From Nostoc sp. KVJ3 (GTDB taxonomy: Bacteria > Cyanobacteriota > Cyanobacteriia > Cyanobacteriales > Nostocaceae): 64,000 nucleotides of DNA. How positions within the stretch are numbered: the stretch's first letter is position 1; each line of letters begins with the position of its first letter. The translations under genes were made by a program, and so were the position numbers. The notes under the pieces were generated by a model. It had not been told where the DNA came from and ran no database searches. It saw only the letters and a program-made list of their open reading frames with translations. Below, piece by piece: positions 26,963 through 35,572 of this stretch. The stretch covers positions 2,209,501 to 2,273,500 of the forward strand of contig NZ_WWFG01000001.1 of NCBI RefSeq assembly GCF_026127265.1, in the 5' to 3' direction.

Positions 26963-29665
26963 ATGCTTCCTTTTATTTTCGGCGCTCTTGGATTAGCTGT
27001 TGGAGCAGTTGTTGGTGCTTTTACTACTTATGCTGTTGGGGAAAGTGATAGACAAGCTGCCAAACATCATAGGACTGTTGCAAATGAACTAGCTGATAAA
27101 TATACAAACTTGGAGCAAAAATACTATGAACTAGCTGATGAAAGTAAAAAACAGATTCTTAGTTTAACTCACCAGCACGCTTTAGATGAAGTTGAAAAAG
27201 ATTGTTTGCGTTTAGCAGTTAGATTACAGCATAGTCTGATTTCTCTGATGTGGGATATTGATAAAGAGCCAACAGAAGATGCTTTGAAGGCATTTGTCAA
27301 CGGAGTAGAACTTACAAATAATGTTCTCTGCAAAATAAATGAAGAGTTAATTTGTGTCCCCAGTGACTATTATGCACGTAATTTTATTGCTGCTATTCAA
27401 CGCAAAATAATTTGGGAGCCAGTAGATGTTTCAAATCAGTCAAATATAAACGAGGAGGGAATTACAATGAAATTAGAAGCTAAAAATATGTCTGAACAAG
27501 AATTTCAAGAAACCTATAACAGAATTCGTGATACTGGCGAGCAACTTTTAAAGTACTTGAAAGAACTTCGGGCTGGAAGATTCAAAGAAGGAGATAGTAC
27601 CCAAGGATTACAGAGCGTTGAAGATAATCTTACCAAAGCTTTAAAAGCCTTAGCAGAACAAAAATATCAGGTTGCTGTGATTGCAGCAATGAAAGCAGGT
27701 AAGAGTACCTTTTTGAATGCCATAATTGGTGCAGATGTCTTAGCAAGTGAAGCAGAAGCTTGCACAGTTTGTCGCACAGATATCCGTCCAATTGATGCCG
27801 GACAAACACCCAGACTTTTAGAATATCAAGCAGGTAAACGAGAACCTATAGTTTTAATAGAAGGTGAAGCAAGAGAAATTCGGCAAAGATTTTTAGAGCG
27901 TACCCATGAGATTCGAGCTAAAAATAATCAAGACAGTACTACACGCTTTGAATTAGAACATCCCATTGAAGCCATTAGTACAATGCCATCACTGGCAGGT
28001 TTCACATTAGTTGATACTCCTGGCCCCAATGAGTGGGAGTCTGTCTCGCTTAACACAACTTCCTTAAAGCAGACTGCTTTAGAAGCTCTCCGAACTTGTG
28101 ATGCTATATTATTCATTCTGGATTACACAGCATTTAGGGACAACACGAACTCAGAATTGCTTCAAGATTTAATTGAGCAGCGTAAGGAATTTTTAGCAGA
28201 GAATACAGGTAAGCTTTACTTTGTTCTTAATAAAGTAGATAGAAAAGCAGAGAGAGATAGACCTGTCGCAGATGTTATAGAATCTTTAAGAATAAATTTA
28301 GTTGAATTTGGTATACCAGAACCAATAATTTATTCAGTTAGTGGATGGCAAGGATTGTTATCTAAGCTTATTCAACAGGGTAAAGCGACTGATATTCATA
28401 TTAAAGACTTTGAGGATTTTTTTAGTGCTAGATATGCCGAAAGAGATGAAAGAGGAAGACGTATCATTCCCTTACCAGAAGAAATTGCACCACAAGCTTT
28501 AAATGATAGTGGTATTCCGATAATTCAAGAGACAGTAATTCAAACTATTACTCAAAATTCAGGATGGAATTTATTGAGCGATGTTTTAGATGAATTGAAC
28601 AAAGCAGCCAAAGCTATTGATGAGACATTTATTACAGATATCCGAGGCTGGCAGTTAGAGTTTGACGAACTACTACAAAAAATAGAAGAGTATAAAAAAC
28701 ACTCTGATTTAGCGAAAAATCAGGTGGCAACCGTAAAAAAGTCCGTAGAAGCACAAAAGCAACTATTAATTAGTACGTTCAGCCAAGGGATTAATAAATT
28801 TGCGGATACCGCTAAAAAGCGTACAGCAACAGAAATTGAGAGAGTAGCTGAGAATCAATCAAAAAAATCTTTACCTCAGAATAAAAATCAAAATCTTTTC
28901 ACATACCTCGTAGATAAGATTGGTTCTTTATTTGAGGCTAATTCTAGCTCTGATCCTTATAAAATCAGAGTCAAAAACAGAAAAGATGCTGAACAAATAG
29001 GTAAAATAATTAATGAGTACTGTACCCCTATAATTCAAAATTTTTGGCTAGATACTCAAGACAGACTAGTTAGAGATGGAACAAAAATTCGGGAAGACTT
29101 AGCTCAAAGAATCCGAAAAGAAATCCAGGCTATATCGGATGATCTATCTGAGTATATTGGAAATGCTTTACAGGTAGAAATAGGTAATAATCCAATTCAG
29201 TTTCCTGAGTTTGAATTCTCAGGGATTGATGCTAAGGTTCAACATCAGCAAGAAGCATATAGAAAAAAAGAATCTAAAACTAAGTGCTGTTCTAATGAAA
29301 CTTACGAAGTTGATGCTAAAATCGATTCTTTCCGCGATGTCTACGACATTGATTTACAAGACACTACATATCTCATCCAGCAGAAAATAGATGCACAAGT
29401 GGAGAAAAATCTAGAATTACTCCAGCGAGTTATTCAAAAACAAGTATCGGAAGATTTTCGGAAAGGCGAAAAGCAAATCAATGACTATATCAATAGGTTT
29501 CAGTCCGAATTTGATTATTTACTTAAAGAAAGGGCAACAAGGGAACTAGAAGCTTCTGAGGTTATTGCTATTCTCGAAAGTCAAAGAATAAAAATGAGTG
29601 AATATCTTAACGAATTAGTGTATGTTCGAGAAATTCTTGATAGTTGGAAACCAAGAAATCGATAA
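26963..29665 (+). CDS. Dynamin-like large GTPase with N-terminal membrane segment
   Basis: A 900-residue protein. Residues 4-25 (IFGALGLAVGAVVGAF) form a glycine-zipper membrane segment followed by a coiled coil (about 35-80). The GTPase domain has the P-loop AAMKAGKST (241-249), DTPGPNE (351-357) and NKVD (423-426), with the dynamin/LeoA-type look of G1 and a conserved acidic patch after it. Long helical regions, including a KKSVEAQKQLL-type stalk, follow to the end. Bacterial dynamin-like proteins bind or remodel membranes and some act in phage defence. Inside, an excellent Shine-Dalgarno (GAGGAGGG) precedes in-frame Met169, so a soluble short form is possible. The gene is second in an operon with the HNH-like protein and ends 6 bp from the convergent DUF2283 gene. 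Confidence 0.88.
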   Translation: MLPFIFGALGLAVGAVVGAFTTYAVGESDRQAAKHHRTVANELADKYTNLEQKYYELADESKKQILSLTHQHALDEVEKDCLRLAVRLQHSLISLMWDIDKEPTEDALKAFVNGVELTNNVLCKINEELICVPSDYYARNFIAAIQRKIIWEPVDVSNQSNINEEGITMKLEAKNMSEQEFQETYNRIRDTGEQLLKYLKELRAGRFKEGDSTQGLQSVEDNLTKALKALAEQKYQVAVIAAMKAGKSTFLNAIIGADVLASEAEACTVCRTDIRPIDAGQTPRLLEYQAGKREPIVLIEGEAREIRQRFLERTHEIRAKNNQDSTTRFELEHPIEAISTMPSLAGFTLVDTPGPNEWESVSLNTTSLKQTALEALRTCDAILFILDYTAFRDNTNSELLQDLIEQRKEFLAENTGKLYFVLNKVDRKAERDRPVADVIESLRINLVEFGIPEPIIYSVSGWQGLLSKLIQQGKATDIHIKDFEDFFSARYAERDERGRRIIPLPEEIAPQALNDSGIPIIQETVIQTITQNSGWNLLSDVLDELNKAAKAIDETFITDIRGWQLEFDELLQKIEEYKKHSDLAKNQVATVKKSVEAQKQLLISTFSQGINKFADTAKKRTATEIERVAENQSKKSLPQNKNQNLFTYLVDKIGSLFEANSSSDPYKIRVKNRKDAEQIGKIINEYCTPIIQNFWLDTQDRLVRDGTKIREDLAQRIRKEIQAISDDLSEYIGNALQVEIGNNPIQFPEFEFSGIDAKVQHQQEAYRKKESKTKCCSNETYEVDAKIDSFRDVYDIDLQDTTYLIQQKIDAQVEKNLELLQRVIQKQVSEDFRKGEKQINDYINRFQSEFDYLLKERATRELEASEVIAILESQRIKMSEYLNELVYVREILDSWKPRNR
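27452..27469 (+). promoter_or_regulatory. Strong internal ribosome-binding site and in-frame ATG
   Basis: GAGGAGGG (27452-27459) stands 7 nt before ATG 27467-27469, which is in frame with the dynamin-like gene (Met169). It is better than the site before the annotated start at 26963 (GAGGATT, 15 nt upstream). It would yield a 732-residue form without the membrane segment. Confidence 0.65.
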
Positions 29666-29671
29666 AATCCA

Positions 29672-30112
29672 TTAAAAGCCTAAAGAATCACCTGAAGCCA
29701 ATGCTGAGTAACAGAAGTACATAGCGTTGGCTTTTGCTTTTGATCGAGTTGCATCAAGAAATGCCAAGCACTCCTCTAGGTCGTCTCCATGCCAAGTACC
29801 AGCAAATTTGAGCAAATCTTCACCTGTAGAACCTCGGCGGATCACAGATTGAGAACGATCGCCACGTTGTTTTATTTCAGCGATCTTAGCAGCAAAATCT
29901 TCAGGTGGTTGTGCTAGAATCTCATCCTCCAGAGGAGAATCGGGCGGAGTGTGTGCTTGTTTTGCATCAAGAATTTCTACACCAACTAAAACTTCACCCG
30001 CACCAATATTTAGTGCTATTTGATCATTTAATCGCAAAGTACAACATTCATGATATCCATCGACCAGACGAATATAAAGTGAGTCAGTTTCTTGGTCATA
30101 ACTAATTTTCAT
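29672..30112 (-). CDS. DUF2283-type protein fused to an antitoxin-like tail
   Basis: A 146-residue protein. The first ~55 residues (MKISYDQETDSLYIRLVDGY, VGVEILDA) are a DUF2283 domain. The second part has DLLKFAGTWHGDDLEECLAF followed by TRSKAKA, the pattern of toxin-binding tails of VapB/AbrB-type antitoxins. About 18 extra residues after the expected end (NAMYFCYSALASGDSLGF) look non-homologous. It is third in a minus-strand operon after an antitoxin and a PIN toxin, 17 bp from the toxin. Its 3' end lies only 6 bp from the convergent dynamin-like gene, so its original downstream neighbour, perhaps a toxin, may have been lost. DUF2283 proteins have no settled function. Confidence 0.7.
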   Translation of the reverse strand: MKISYDQETDSLYIRLVDGYHECCTLRLNDQIALNIGAGEVLVGVEILDAKQAHTPPDSPLEDEILAQPPEDFAAKIAEIKQRGDRSQSVIRRGSTGEDLLKFAGTWHGDDLEECLAFLDATRSKAKANAMYFCYSALASGDSLGF

Positions 30113-30129
30113 AGCGTCTTCTCAATTAT

Positions 30130-30516
30130 TTATGATTTTACAGCAGATATAACCGCTACTCCATATTTTCCAAAGATAGTATCGGAAGTAATTATAACCA
30201 TCTTTTCTAACATCGCTTGTGCTATTAAAAGTCTATCAAAAGGGTCTTTATGATATTCAGGTAACGATGCTGCTTTAACAGCGTGGTATTCTGTTATTGA
30301 TAAAAAACTAAACTTAGTATCAATAATCGCTTGTATTAAATTTTCCGGCGTTTTAAGCTGCCCTTTTTTTCTTTTTATTTCTATTTCCCAAACACTAACA
30401 GCGCTAACAAACACTTTATTTGAAGAATCTGAAATTTGCTGACGAGCTTCAGGTAAAAGACAAGGGTTATCTTCAAGTGACCATATTAAAGCACAGGTGT
30501 CAAGCAATAATTCCAT
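30130..30516 (-). CDS. vapC: PIN-domain toxin (VapC type)
   Basis: A 128-residue PIN-domain RNase toxin. Acidic active-site residues are in LLLDTCALIW (Asp6), SVWEIEIK (Glu), KDPFDRLLIAQA (Asp) and ITSD (Asp); this is the type II VapC pattern, which cleaves RNA and is held inactive by its antitoxin. The start codon overlaps the upstream antitoxin stop in TAATG, a classic coupled toxin-antitoxin arrangement. All four acidic positions seem intact, unlike the second VapC copy at 39079-39480. A DUF2283/antitoxin-like gene follows 17 bp downstream, making a three-gene unit beside the dynamin operon. Confidence 0.88.
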   Translation of the reverse strand: MELLLDTCALIWSLEDNPCLLPEARQQISDSSNKVFVSAVSVWEIEIKRKKGQLKTPENLIQAIIDTKFSFLSITEYHAVKAASLPEYHKDPFDRLLIAQAMLEKMVIITSDTIFGKYGVAVISAVKS

Positions 30517-30956
30517 TATCCTTCTATACCAAATTCAGAAATAATATCACTTGATGTTTTATAAAAATCTTCTGATATTTCTACTTGCCCTTTCCAAATA
30601 CCTAAAGGTCTAGGAGATTTTTGAGTAGAAGTAATTTCTTTTATTTCACCACCAATGTTAAAACTGAATACAGGTGAACTAACTACAGTAGATTCATTTC
30701 CACATAAGGGTTGAGGAATAGTTTTTTTATCTTTCAAACTATTTAATGGATGTAAAGTTAAAACATTCACATCAGTAATAGAATTAAGAAATTCGATAGA
30801 ACTATTATACATTCGTTCATTTATATCTTCTTTAAGATTGCCTACATTTTTTGTAAAAATAATAGAATCAAGTTCTTGTTTTAACGATTGTAAGTCTGAA
30901 AGAGTTAAAGAAGATAGTATGGATGATATTAAACGTGCCTTATCGCTAATAGACAT
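30516..30956 (-). CDS. Long VapB-like antitoxin
   Basis: A 146-residue protein, longer than usual antitoxins. The C-terminus (PLGIWKGQVEISEDFYKTSS) matches the tail of the DUF2281/VapB-like antitoxins that wrap around PIN toxins (G-x-x-K-G-x-(I/V)-x-(I/V)-x-x-D-F). The first 45 residues (MSISDKARLISSILSSLTLS...ELDSII) are helical and the middle is polar and unordered. No clear DNA-binding motif is seen. It is AT-rich relative to neighbours, suggesting recent transfer. Its stop overlaps the toxin start (TAATG). The unusual length and N-terminal helices leave open a sensing role. Confidence 0.75.
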   Translation of the reverse strand: MSISDKARLISSILSSLTLSDLQSLKQELDSIIFTKNVGNLKEDINERMYNSSIEFLNSITDVNVLTLHPLNSLKDKKTIPQPLCGNESTVVSSPVFSFNIGGEIKEITSTQKSPRPLGIWKGQVEISEDFYKTSSDIISEFGIEG

Positions 30957-31055
30957 AATATTATCACGTATAAAATTAACTACAGTTAACAGCTAAAGAC
31001 GAAATTTTTATTTCACTACTATTTTAATCTATCTGGTTAGACTCTATATCCTGTA

Positions 31056-31233
31056 AGAGGATGAATGAACAAGTCTAATTTATTACTAGCCCTGGCAACT
31101 GGAAGTCGCGGCTATACGAGACTTTACCCACCGATCTGGGTTGAAAAGATTGATTTTTGGTTAGTCCACGGAGGTGGACAATGCTAGTGTAGTAGCGAAT
31201 TCTATTCGCCCAAAACTTGTTCATTCATCCTCT
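31056..31233. mobile_element. 178-bp MITE with perfect 19-bp terminal inverted repeats and internal hairpins
   Basis: AGAGGATGAATGAACAAGT (31056-31074) is exactly inverted at 31215-31233. Inside, ACTAGC (31085) pairs with GCTAGT (31183), ACCCA/TGGGT form a hairpin near 31126-31141, and GTCCAC/GTGGAC form one at 31164-31179. No coding capacity. The ends share AGAGGATG with the element at 50551-50756. TA dinucleotides at the borders fit Tc1/IS630-type insertion, but that is inference. It occupies the centre of the 455-bp gap after the toxin-antitoxin operon; the rest of that gap shows nothing. Confidence 0.88.
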
Positions 31234-31411
31234 AAAGCGTGTAGCAATGATTGTTAATCGGCTACTACTTCCTCATTCGCCCCGATGTCCTTAAACCCAT
31301 ATTAAACAACATCAAGCGATCGCCTCATTAGCTAAAAAAGAGCGTTGGCGCTAGCCTTGTCATCAGACATCGCCCTCCACCAAATGCAATGAGGGTAAAG
31401 TACCTCCAAAT

Positions 31412-33166
31412 TTACTGCACACTCCGAAACCACTCCGTAATCCCCTGAGCGATCGCATCAGCCATTTTCTTCTGTTCTTCTGGGTTGACTATCTGCTCAA
31501 ATTCATCGGGATTACTCATAAAACCCAATTCCAGTAACACCGATGGCGCAGCTGTCGGGCGTGTCAGCGCCAGGTTATCCCAAAACACACCATAAGAAGG
31601 TTTGCTCAGTTTTTTAACTACATATTTCTGTAAAAACATTGCCAAGTTGTGGGCTTGGGGTTGATACCAAAAGGCGGCGAATCCTTTGATTTTTTCGGCA
31701 TCGCCATCATCGGGTAAAGAATTGTGATGTATGGAAAGAGCGATCGCAGGTTCTTCTTTACTAATAATTGCCTGACGTTCTACTAGGGAAAGTTCGCGAT
31801 CGTCTTCCCGCGTCATCACTACCGTTGCACCTGACTTCACCAAATCGTCCCGCAGCAACTTAGATACCACCAAATTCACATCTTTTTCTAAATATCCAGT
31901 TGGGCCACTGGCACCAGTTTCTTTACCGCCATGCCCTGGATCGAGTACAATCTTGAAATTAGCTAAAGGCTTGCGTCTTGTGTTCCCGATTTTAGGCGGA
32001 TGACGCAAAGCCAAAACCAGGGTTGTACCGTCATATCTCAGCTTATATCCCCACTGTTGAGCTTTTTTGAGGTTAAAGGTGTATTTTACTCGTTCTGGAG
32101 CTTCCTGTTGCCAATCTAGGCGAGAAATTAGGGGGTCATCATCCAGACGAATAATGTCAGTTTGGGCAGTGGTATTGTAAAGAGTGAGAGCGATCGCTTG
32201 CTCACTTTGTTGCACGCTCACAGGTACGGGAACTTGTAAGGGGAAAACTATCTCTGTGGCACCAGGGAGTTGACGGTATCCGACACTGCGAATTATTGTC
32301 TGTGGCGGAATTGCATTAGGTAGAATGCGGGTTTCTTTACTATTAATCCAAGCGCCATAGTCTAGGCGTAACCATTCACCTTCTCTACCTGTTACTGTGG
32401 CGCGTGTGCCTTTGGGCAGTGGTGTGAGTCGAGAATAATCGGTGCTTGGGCCAGTGCGAGCAACGCCTGACTCTACTGTAACCTCAGAAATTGGCAATTC
32501 TGCTCTTGAAAGGATTTGAATTTTACCAGATCCTGTTTGAGCGATGGTTTTGCCATTAAGCGTTAGTTGAAATTGAGGTTTTCCCAGATCGGCAGCTGTT
32601 GCCACTGTGGTGCAACCTTGATAATCGCCTACGCTAGACTGGGCATGAGGCTGATTTTGCCCTGTTAAAGCTGCCAAATTACTTGGTAGTTGTGCCTGTT
32701 GGGGTTGAGGTGAAAGGGCAATGGTTTGATTAGCCAGGGTTACAGAGACATTGGCGTTAGGGGGTGCGATCGCGCTAAAACAAATTAGTTCTCCCGATAA
32801 TCTGGCAATGTCAACTGCGGGAGTCAAAGAATCTTTCGCAAAGGCTACCCCCTGTGGTAGTTCCGGGTTAGTGTTCAGCCGAATCACCTTAATCTTAAGT
32901 TCTTGATTTTGGCGACGCACAGTAAAAAGATTCTCCCCCAACTGCAAGGGGAAACTAGGGGAAAAATGACCGGCTTTGCTGCGGGTAATTGGCTTACTAT
33001 TGATCAAAACCTGACCATCTGGTGGTGCAGTTCCCAAAAAAAAGATTTTTTCGGAACTCGTCTGGTAGTTTGTTTCGGGAAAAACGACTATAAGAGATGG
33101 CTCTGCCAATGCTATGGAGGATGCGAGAATACAGCTTAATATTACTAATCCTAAAAGTTTTTTCAC
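31412..33166 (-). CDS. amiC: N-acetylmuramoyl-L-alanine amidase (AmiC type) with SH3-like domain
   Basis: About 584 residues from a GTG at 33166 (KKLLGLVILSCILASSIALA, a good signal peptide); the open frame extends further upstream to 33208 but that part is not signal-like. Beta-rich N-terminal domains include an SH3-type segment (GVARTGPSTDYSRLTPLPKG). The C-terminal Amidase_3 domain shows zinc ligands in DPGHGGKETG (His), YLEKDVN (Glu) and SIHHNS (His), and catalytic Glu in LLELGFMSN. It cleaves the amide between muramic acid and the stem peptide; in Nostoc such enzymes drill septal nanopores needed for filament communication, by family knowledge. It is divergent from pyrG with an 85-bp gap. 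The gene symbol is by similarity of architecture. Confidence 0.9.
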   Translation of the reverse strand: MKKLLGLVILSCILASSIALAEPSLIVVFPETNYQTSSEKIFFLGTAPPDGQVLINSKPITRSKAGHFSPSFPLQLGENLFTVRRQNQELKIKVIRLNTNPELPQGVAFAKDSLTPAVDIARLSGELICFSAIAPPNANVSVTLANQTIALSPQPQQAQLPSNLAALTGQNQPHAQSSVGDYQGCTTVATAADLGKPQFQLTLNGKTIAQTGSGKIQILSRAELPISEVTVESGVARTGPSTDYSRLTPLPKGTRATVTGREGEWLRLDYGAWINSKETRILPNAIPPQTIIRSVGYRQLPGATEIVFPLQVPVPVSVQQSEQAIALTLYNTTAQTDIIRLDDDPLISRLDWQQEAPERVKYTFNLKKAQQWGYKLRYDGTTLVLALRHPPKIGNTRRKPLANFKIVLDPGHGGKETGASGPTGYLEKDVNLVVSKLLRDDLVKSGATVVMTREDDRELSLVERQAIISKEEPAIALSIHHNSLPDDGDAEKIKGFAAFWYQPQAHNLAMFLQKYVVKKLSKPSYGVFWDNLALTRPTAAPSVLLELGFMSNPDEFEQIVNPEEQKKMADAIAQGITEWFRSVQ

Positions 33167-33251
33167 GACAAAATCACAGAAGATTACACCACAACAACTG
33201 TGGCACAATGACGGGATGCATTTTTAGAAGTTATGAGAAATTCAAACTACT

Positions 33252-34889
33252 ATGACTAAGTTTATTTTCGTGACTGGAGGCGTAGTTTCCAGTATTGGTA
33301 AGGGCATTGTAGCAGCAAGTCTAGGGCGTTTGCTCAAGTCCCGCGAATATTCGGTGTCAATTCTCAAACTCGACCCTTATATCAATATTGATCCTGGCAC
33401 GATGAGTCCCTTTCAACACGGGGAAGTATTCGTTACCCAAGATGGGGCGGAGACAGATTTGGACTTGGGGCATTACGAACGCTTCACTGATACCTCGATG
33501 TCACGTTTAAATTGTGTGACTACTGGCTCGATTTACCAAGCAGTCATCAATAGAGAGCGGCGTGGAGATTACAATGGCGGTACTGTCCAAGTAATTCCCC
33601 ATATTACTAATGAAATCAAAGATCGGATTCTGCGAGTTGCTAAAAGTACAAACCCATCTGTAGTAATTACAGAAATTGGCGGGACGGTAGGAGATATTGA
33701 ATCACTACCGTTTTTGGAAGCAATTCGCCAGTTCCGCAAAGAAGTGGGACGGCAAAATGTCCTGTATATGCACGTAACGTTGGTACCGTGGATTGCTTCT
33801 GCGGGTGAGATGAAAACTAAGCCAACACAGCATTCAGTTAAAGAACTGAGATCCATTGGTATTCAACCAGATATTTTAGTTTGTCGGAGCGATCGCCCCT
33901 TACCCAAGGGATTAAAGCAAAAATTGTCGGGATTTTGCGATGTGTCTGAAGAATGCGTCATTACTTCCCAAGATGCCAAAAGTATCTATGAAGTACCGCT
34001 AAATCTAGAACGGGAAGGAATGGCAGAACAAGTCTTGAAGTTGCTGCAAATGGAGCAACGCAAACCAGATTTGACGCAGTGGCAAACCTTGGTACAACGT
34101 TTACATAGTCCCAAACACGAGCTAGAAATTGCCATTGTCGGGAAATATGTGCAGTTAAGTGATGCCTACTTATCTGTAGTGGAAGCACTTAACCATGCTG
34201 CAATCTCCACCTATGGCAAACTGCGCTTGCGTTGGGTAAACTCAGAAGATTTGGAAAGTGAACCAGCCGAAAATTACCTTGAGGGTGTCGATGGCATAGT
34301 TGTGCCAGGTGGTTTCGGGGTTCGGGGGGTGGATGGCAAAATTGCCGCCATTCAATACGCGCGCGATCGCCAAATTCCCTTTTTGGGTTTATGCCTGGGT
34401 ATGCAATGTTCTGTAATTGAATGGGCTAGGCACGTAGAGGGATTAACAGATGCTAATAGTGCCGAATTTGACGTTCATACAACTAATCCCGTAATTAATT
34501 TATTGCCAGGACAGCAGGAAGTTGTCGATTTAGGGGGTACAATGCGCTTGGGGCTATATCCTTGTCGTGTTCTCCCTGATACTCTAGCTTTCAAGCTTTA
34601 TCAAGAAGATGTAATTTATGAACGACATCGACATCGCTATGAGTTCAACAATACTTACCGCGATCTGTTATTAAAGTCCGGCTATGTGATTAGTGGTACT
34701 TCTCCCGATGGACAGTTAGTTGAAATTGTGGAATTACCCAAGCATCCATTCTTTCTGGCTTGTCAATTTCATCCAGAATTTCAATCGCGTCCTAGCACCC
34801 CTCATCCCTTATTTAAAGGGTTTATTCAAGCAGCGATCGCTCTTTCTCTGGCAACATCTGGTACACCAATACCATTGGAGGTTTCTTAA
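33252..34889 (+). CDS. pyrG: CTP synthase
   Basis: A 545-residue glutamine-dependent CTP synthase, making CTP from UTP, ATP and glutamine in the cytoplasm. The N-terminal synthetase domain opens KFIFVTGGVVSSIGKGI with the ATP loop and contains KLDPYINIDPGTMSPFQHGE. The C-terminal class I glutaminase has the nucleophile in GLCLGMQC, and His/Glu in QFHPEFQSRP. The length is normal. ATG at 33252. It is a single-copy housekeeping gene, divergent from the amidase. Confidence 0.97.
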   Translation: MTKFIFVTGGVVSSIGKGIVAASLGRLLKSREYSVSILKLDPYINIDPGTMSPFQHGEVFVTQDGAETDLDLGHYERFTDTSMSRLNCVTTGSIYQAVINRERRGDYNGGTVQVIPHITNEIKDRILRVAKSTNPSVVITEIGGTVGDIESLPFLEAIRQFRKEVGRQNVLYMHVTLVPWIASAGEMKTKPTQHSVKELRSIGIQPDILVCRSDRPLPKGLKQKLSGFCDVSEECVITSQDAKSIYEVPLNLEREGMAEQVLKLLQMEQRKPDLTQWQTLVQRLHSPKHELEIAIVGKYVQLSDAYLSVVEALNHAAISTYGKLRLRWVNSEDLESEPAENYLEGVDGIVVPGGFGVRGVDGKIAAIQYARDRQIPFLGLCLGMQCSVIEWARHVEGLTDANSAEFDVHTTNPVINLLPGQQEVVDLGGTMRLGLYPCRVLPDTLAFKLYQEDVIYERHRHRYEFNNTYRDLLLKSGYVISGTSPDGQLVEIVELPKHPFFLACQFHPEFQSRPSTPHPLFKGFIQAAIALSLATSGTPIPLEVS

Positions 34890-34990
34890 CAATTCATAAT
34901 TCATAATTAATTGCAACATTAACTTAAGATTTTAGTAGATTTGGACATTCAGGGTGCATCATTCGTAAATTTCGGACTTGAGGAGATGTT

Positions 34991-35413
34991 GTGGCGTACT
35001 GGGTGAAAATCCTTTACGAGAGGAGAGAATATGTCGTGAATTTTGAACGTGTCCATGCTTTTTGTTATGAAGTGAATGGCAGGGTTACTTTTTGGCTACC
35101 CGATAGTGCCATTCCAATAGTAATTAACCCACAAAGTAACCTAGAAGATTATCAAAAGATTCTCGATTATTTAGAATGTGTGACAAGTTTAGAATTAGAT
35201 CATGCCCACTGGGTGAAAATACTTTACGAAAAAAATGAATATGTAATTAATCTCAACTGCATTAGTTCCTTTTGTCATGAACCGAACGGTAGGATAACTT
35301 TTTGGTTGCCAGATGGCACTATCCCCATCATTATTAACCCTGTAAGTAATCCTGAATCCTATCAAAAAGTTGTGCAATACGTTCACAAGGCAACAGGATA
35401 TTCTTTGTCTTAA
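34991..35413 (+). CDS. Small protein made of two tandem ~70-residue repeats
   Basis: A 140-residue protein with a GTG start; AGGAG lies 5 nt before it and settles the choice. Residues 3-62 and 73-132 are an internal duplication: WVKILYERREYVVN aligns with WVKILYEKNEYVIN, and GRVTFWLPDSAIPIVINP with GRITFWLPDGTIPIIINP. Each half is an alternating beta pattern ending in a helix (YQKILDYL / YQKVVQYV). I do not recognise a family. No signal peptide or metal motif. It lies between pyrG and the amino-acid-type binding protein, with separate spacing, so no operon is evident. Confidence 0.75.
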   Translation: MAYWVKILYERREYVVNFERVHAFCYEVNGRVTFWLPDSAIPIVINPQSNLEDYQKILDYLECVTSLELDHAHWVKILYEKNEYVINLNCISSFCHEPNGRITFWLPDGTIPIIINPVSNPESYQKVVQYVHKATGYSLS

Positions 35414-35572
35414 AATATACCATTTGGTTAAAATACTACACTCTACATACAGATTGTAGAGCTTGGCTCAAATCCAGCTACGATCTGAATTCGCAAGACT
35501 TGAAGCTTAGAGTAATTTTCCTGCGATCGCAAGCAGTATTATGAAAATAAGAAACATAATATTGATGCACCT

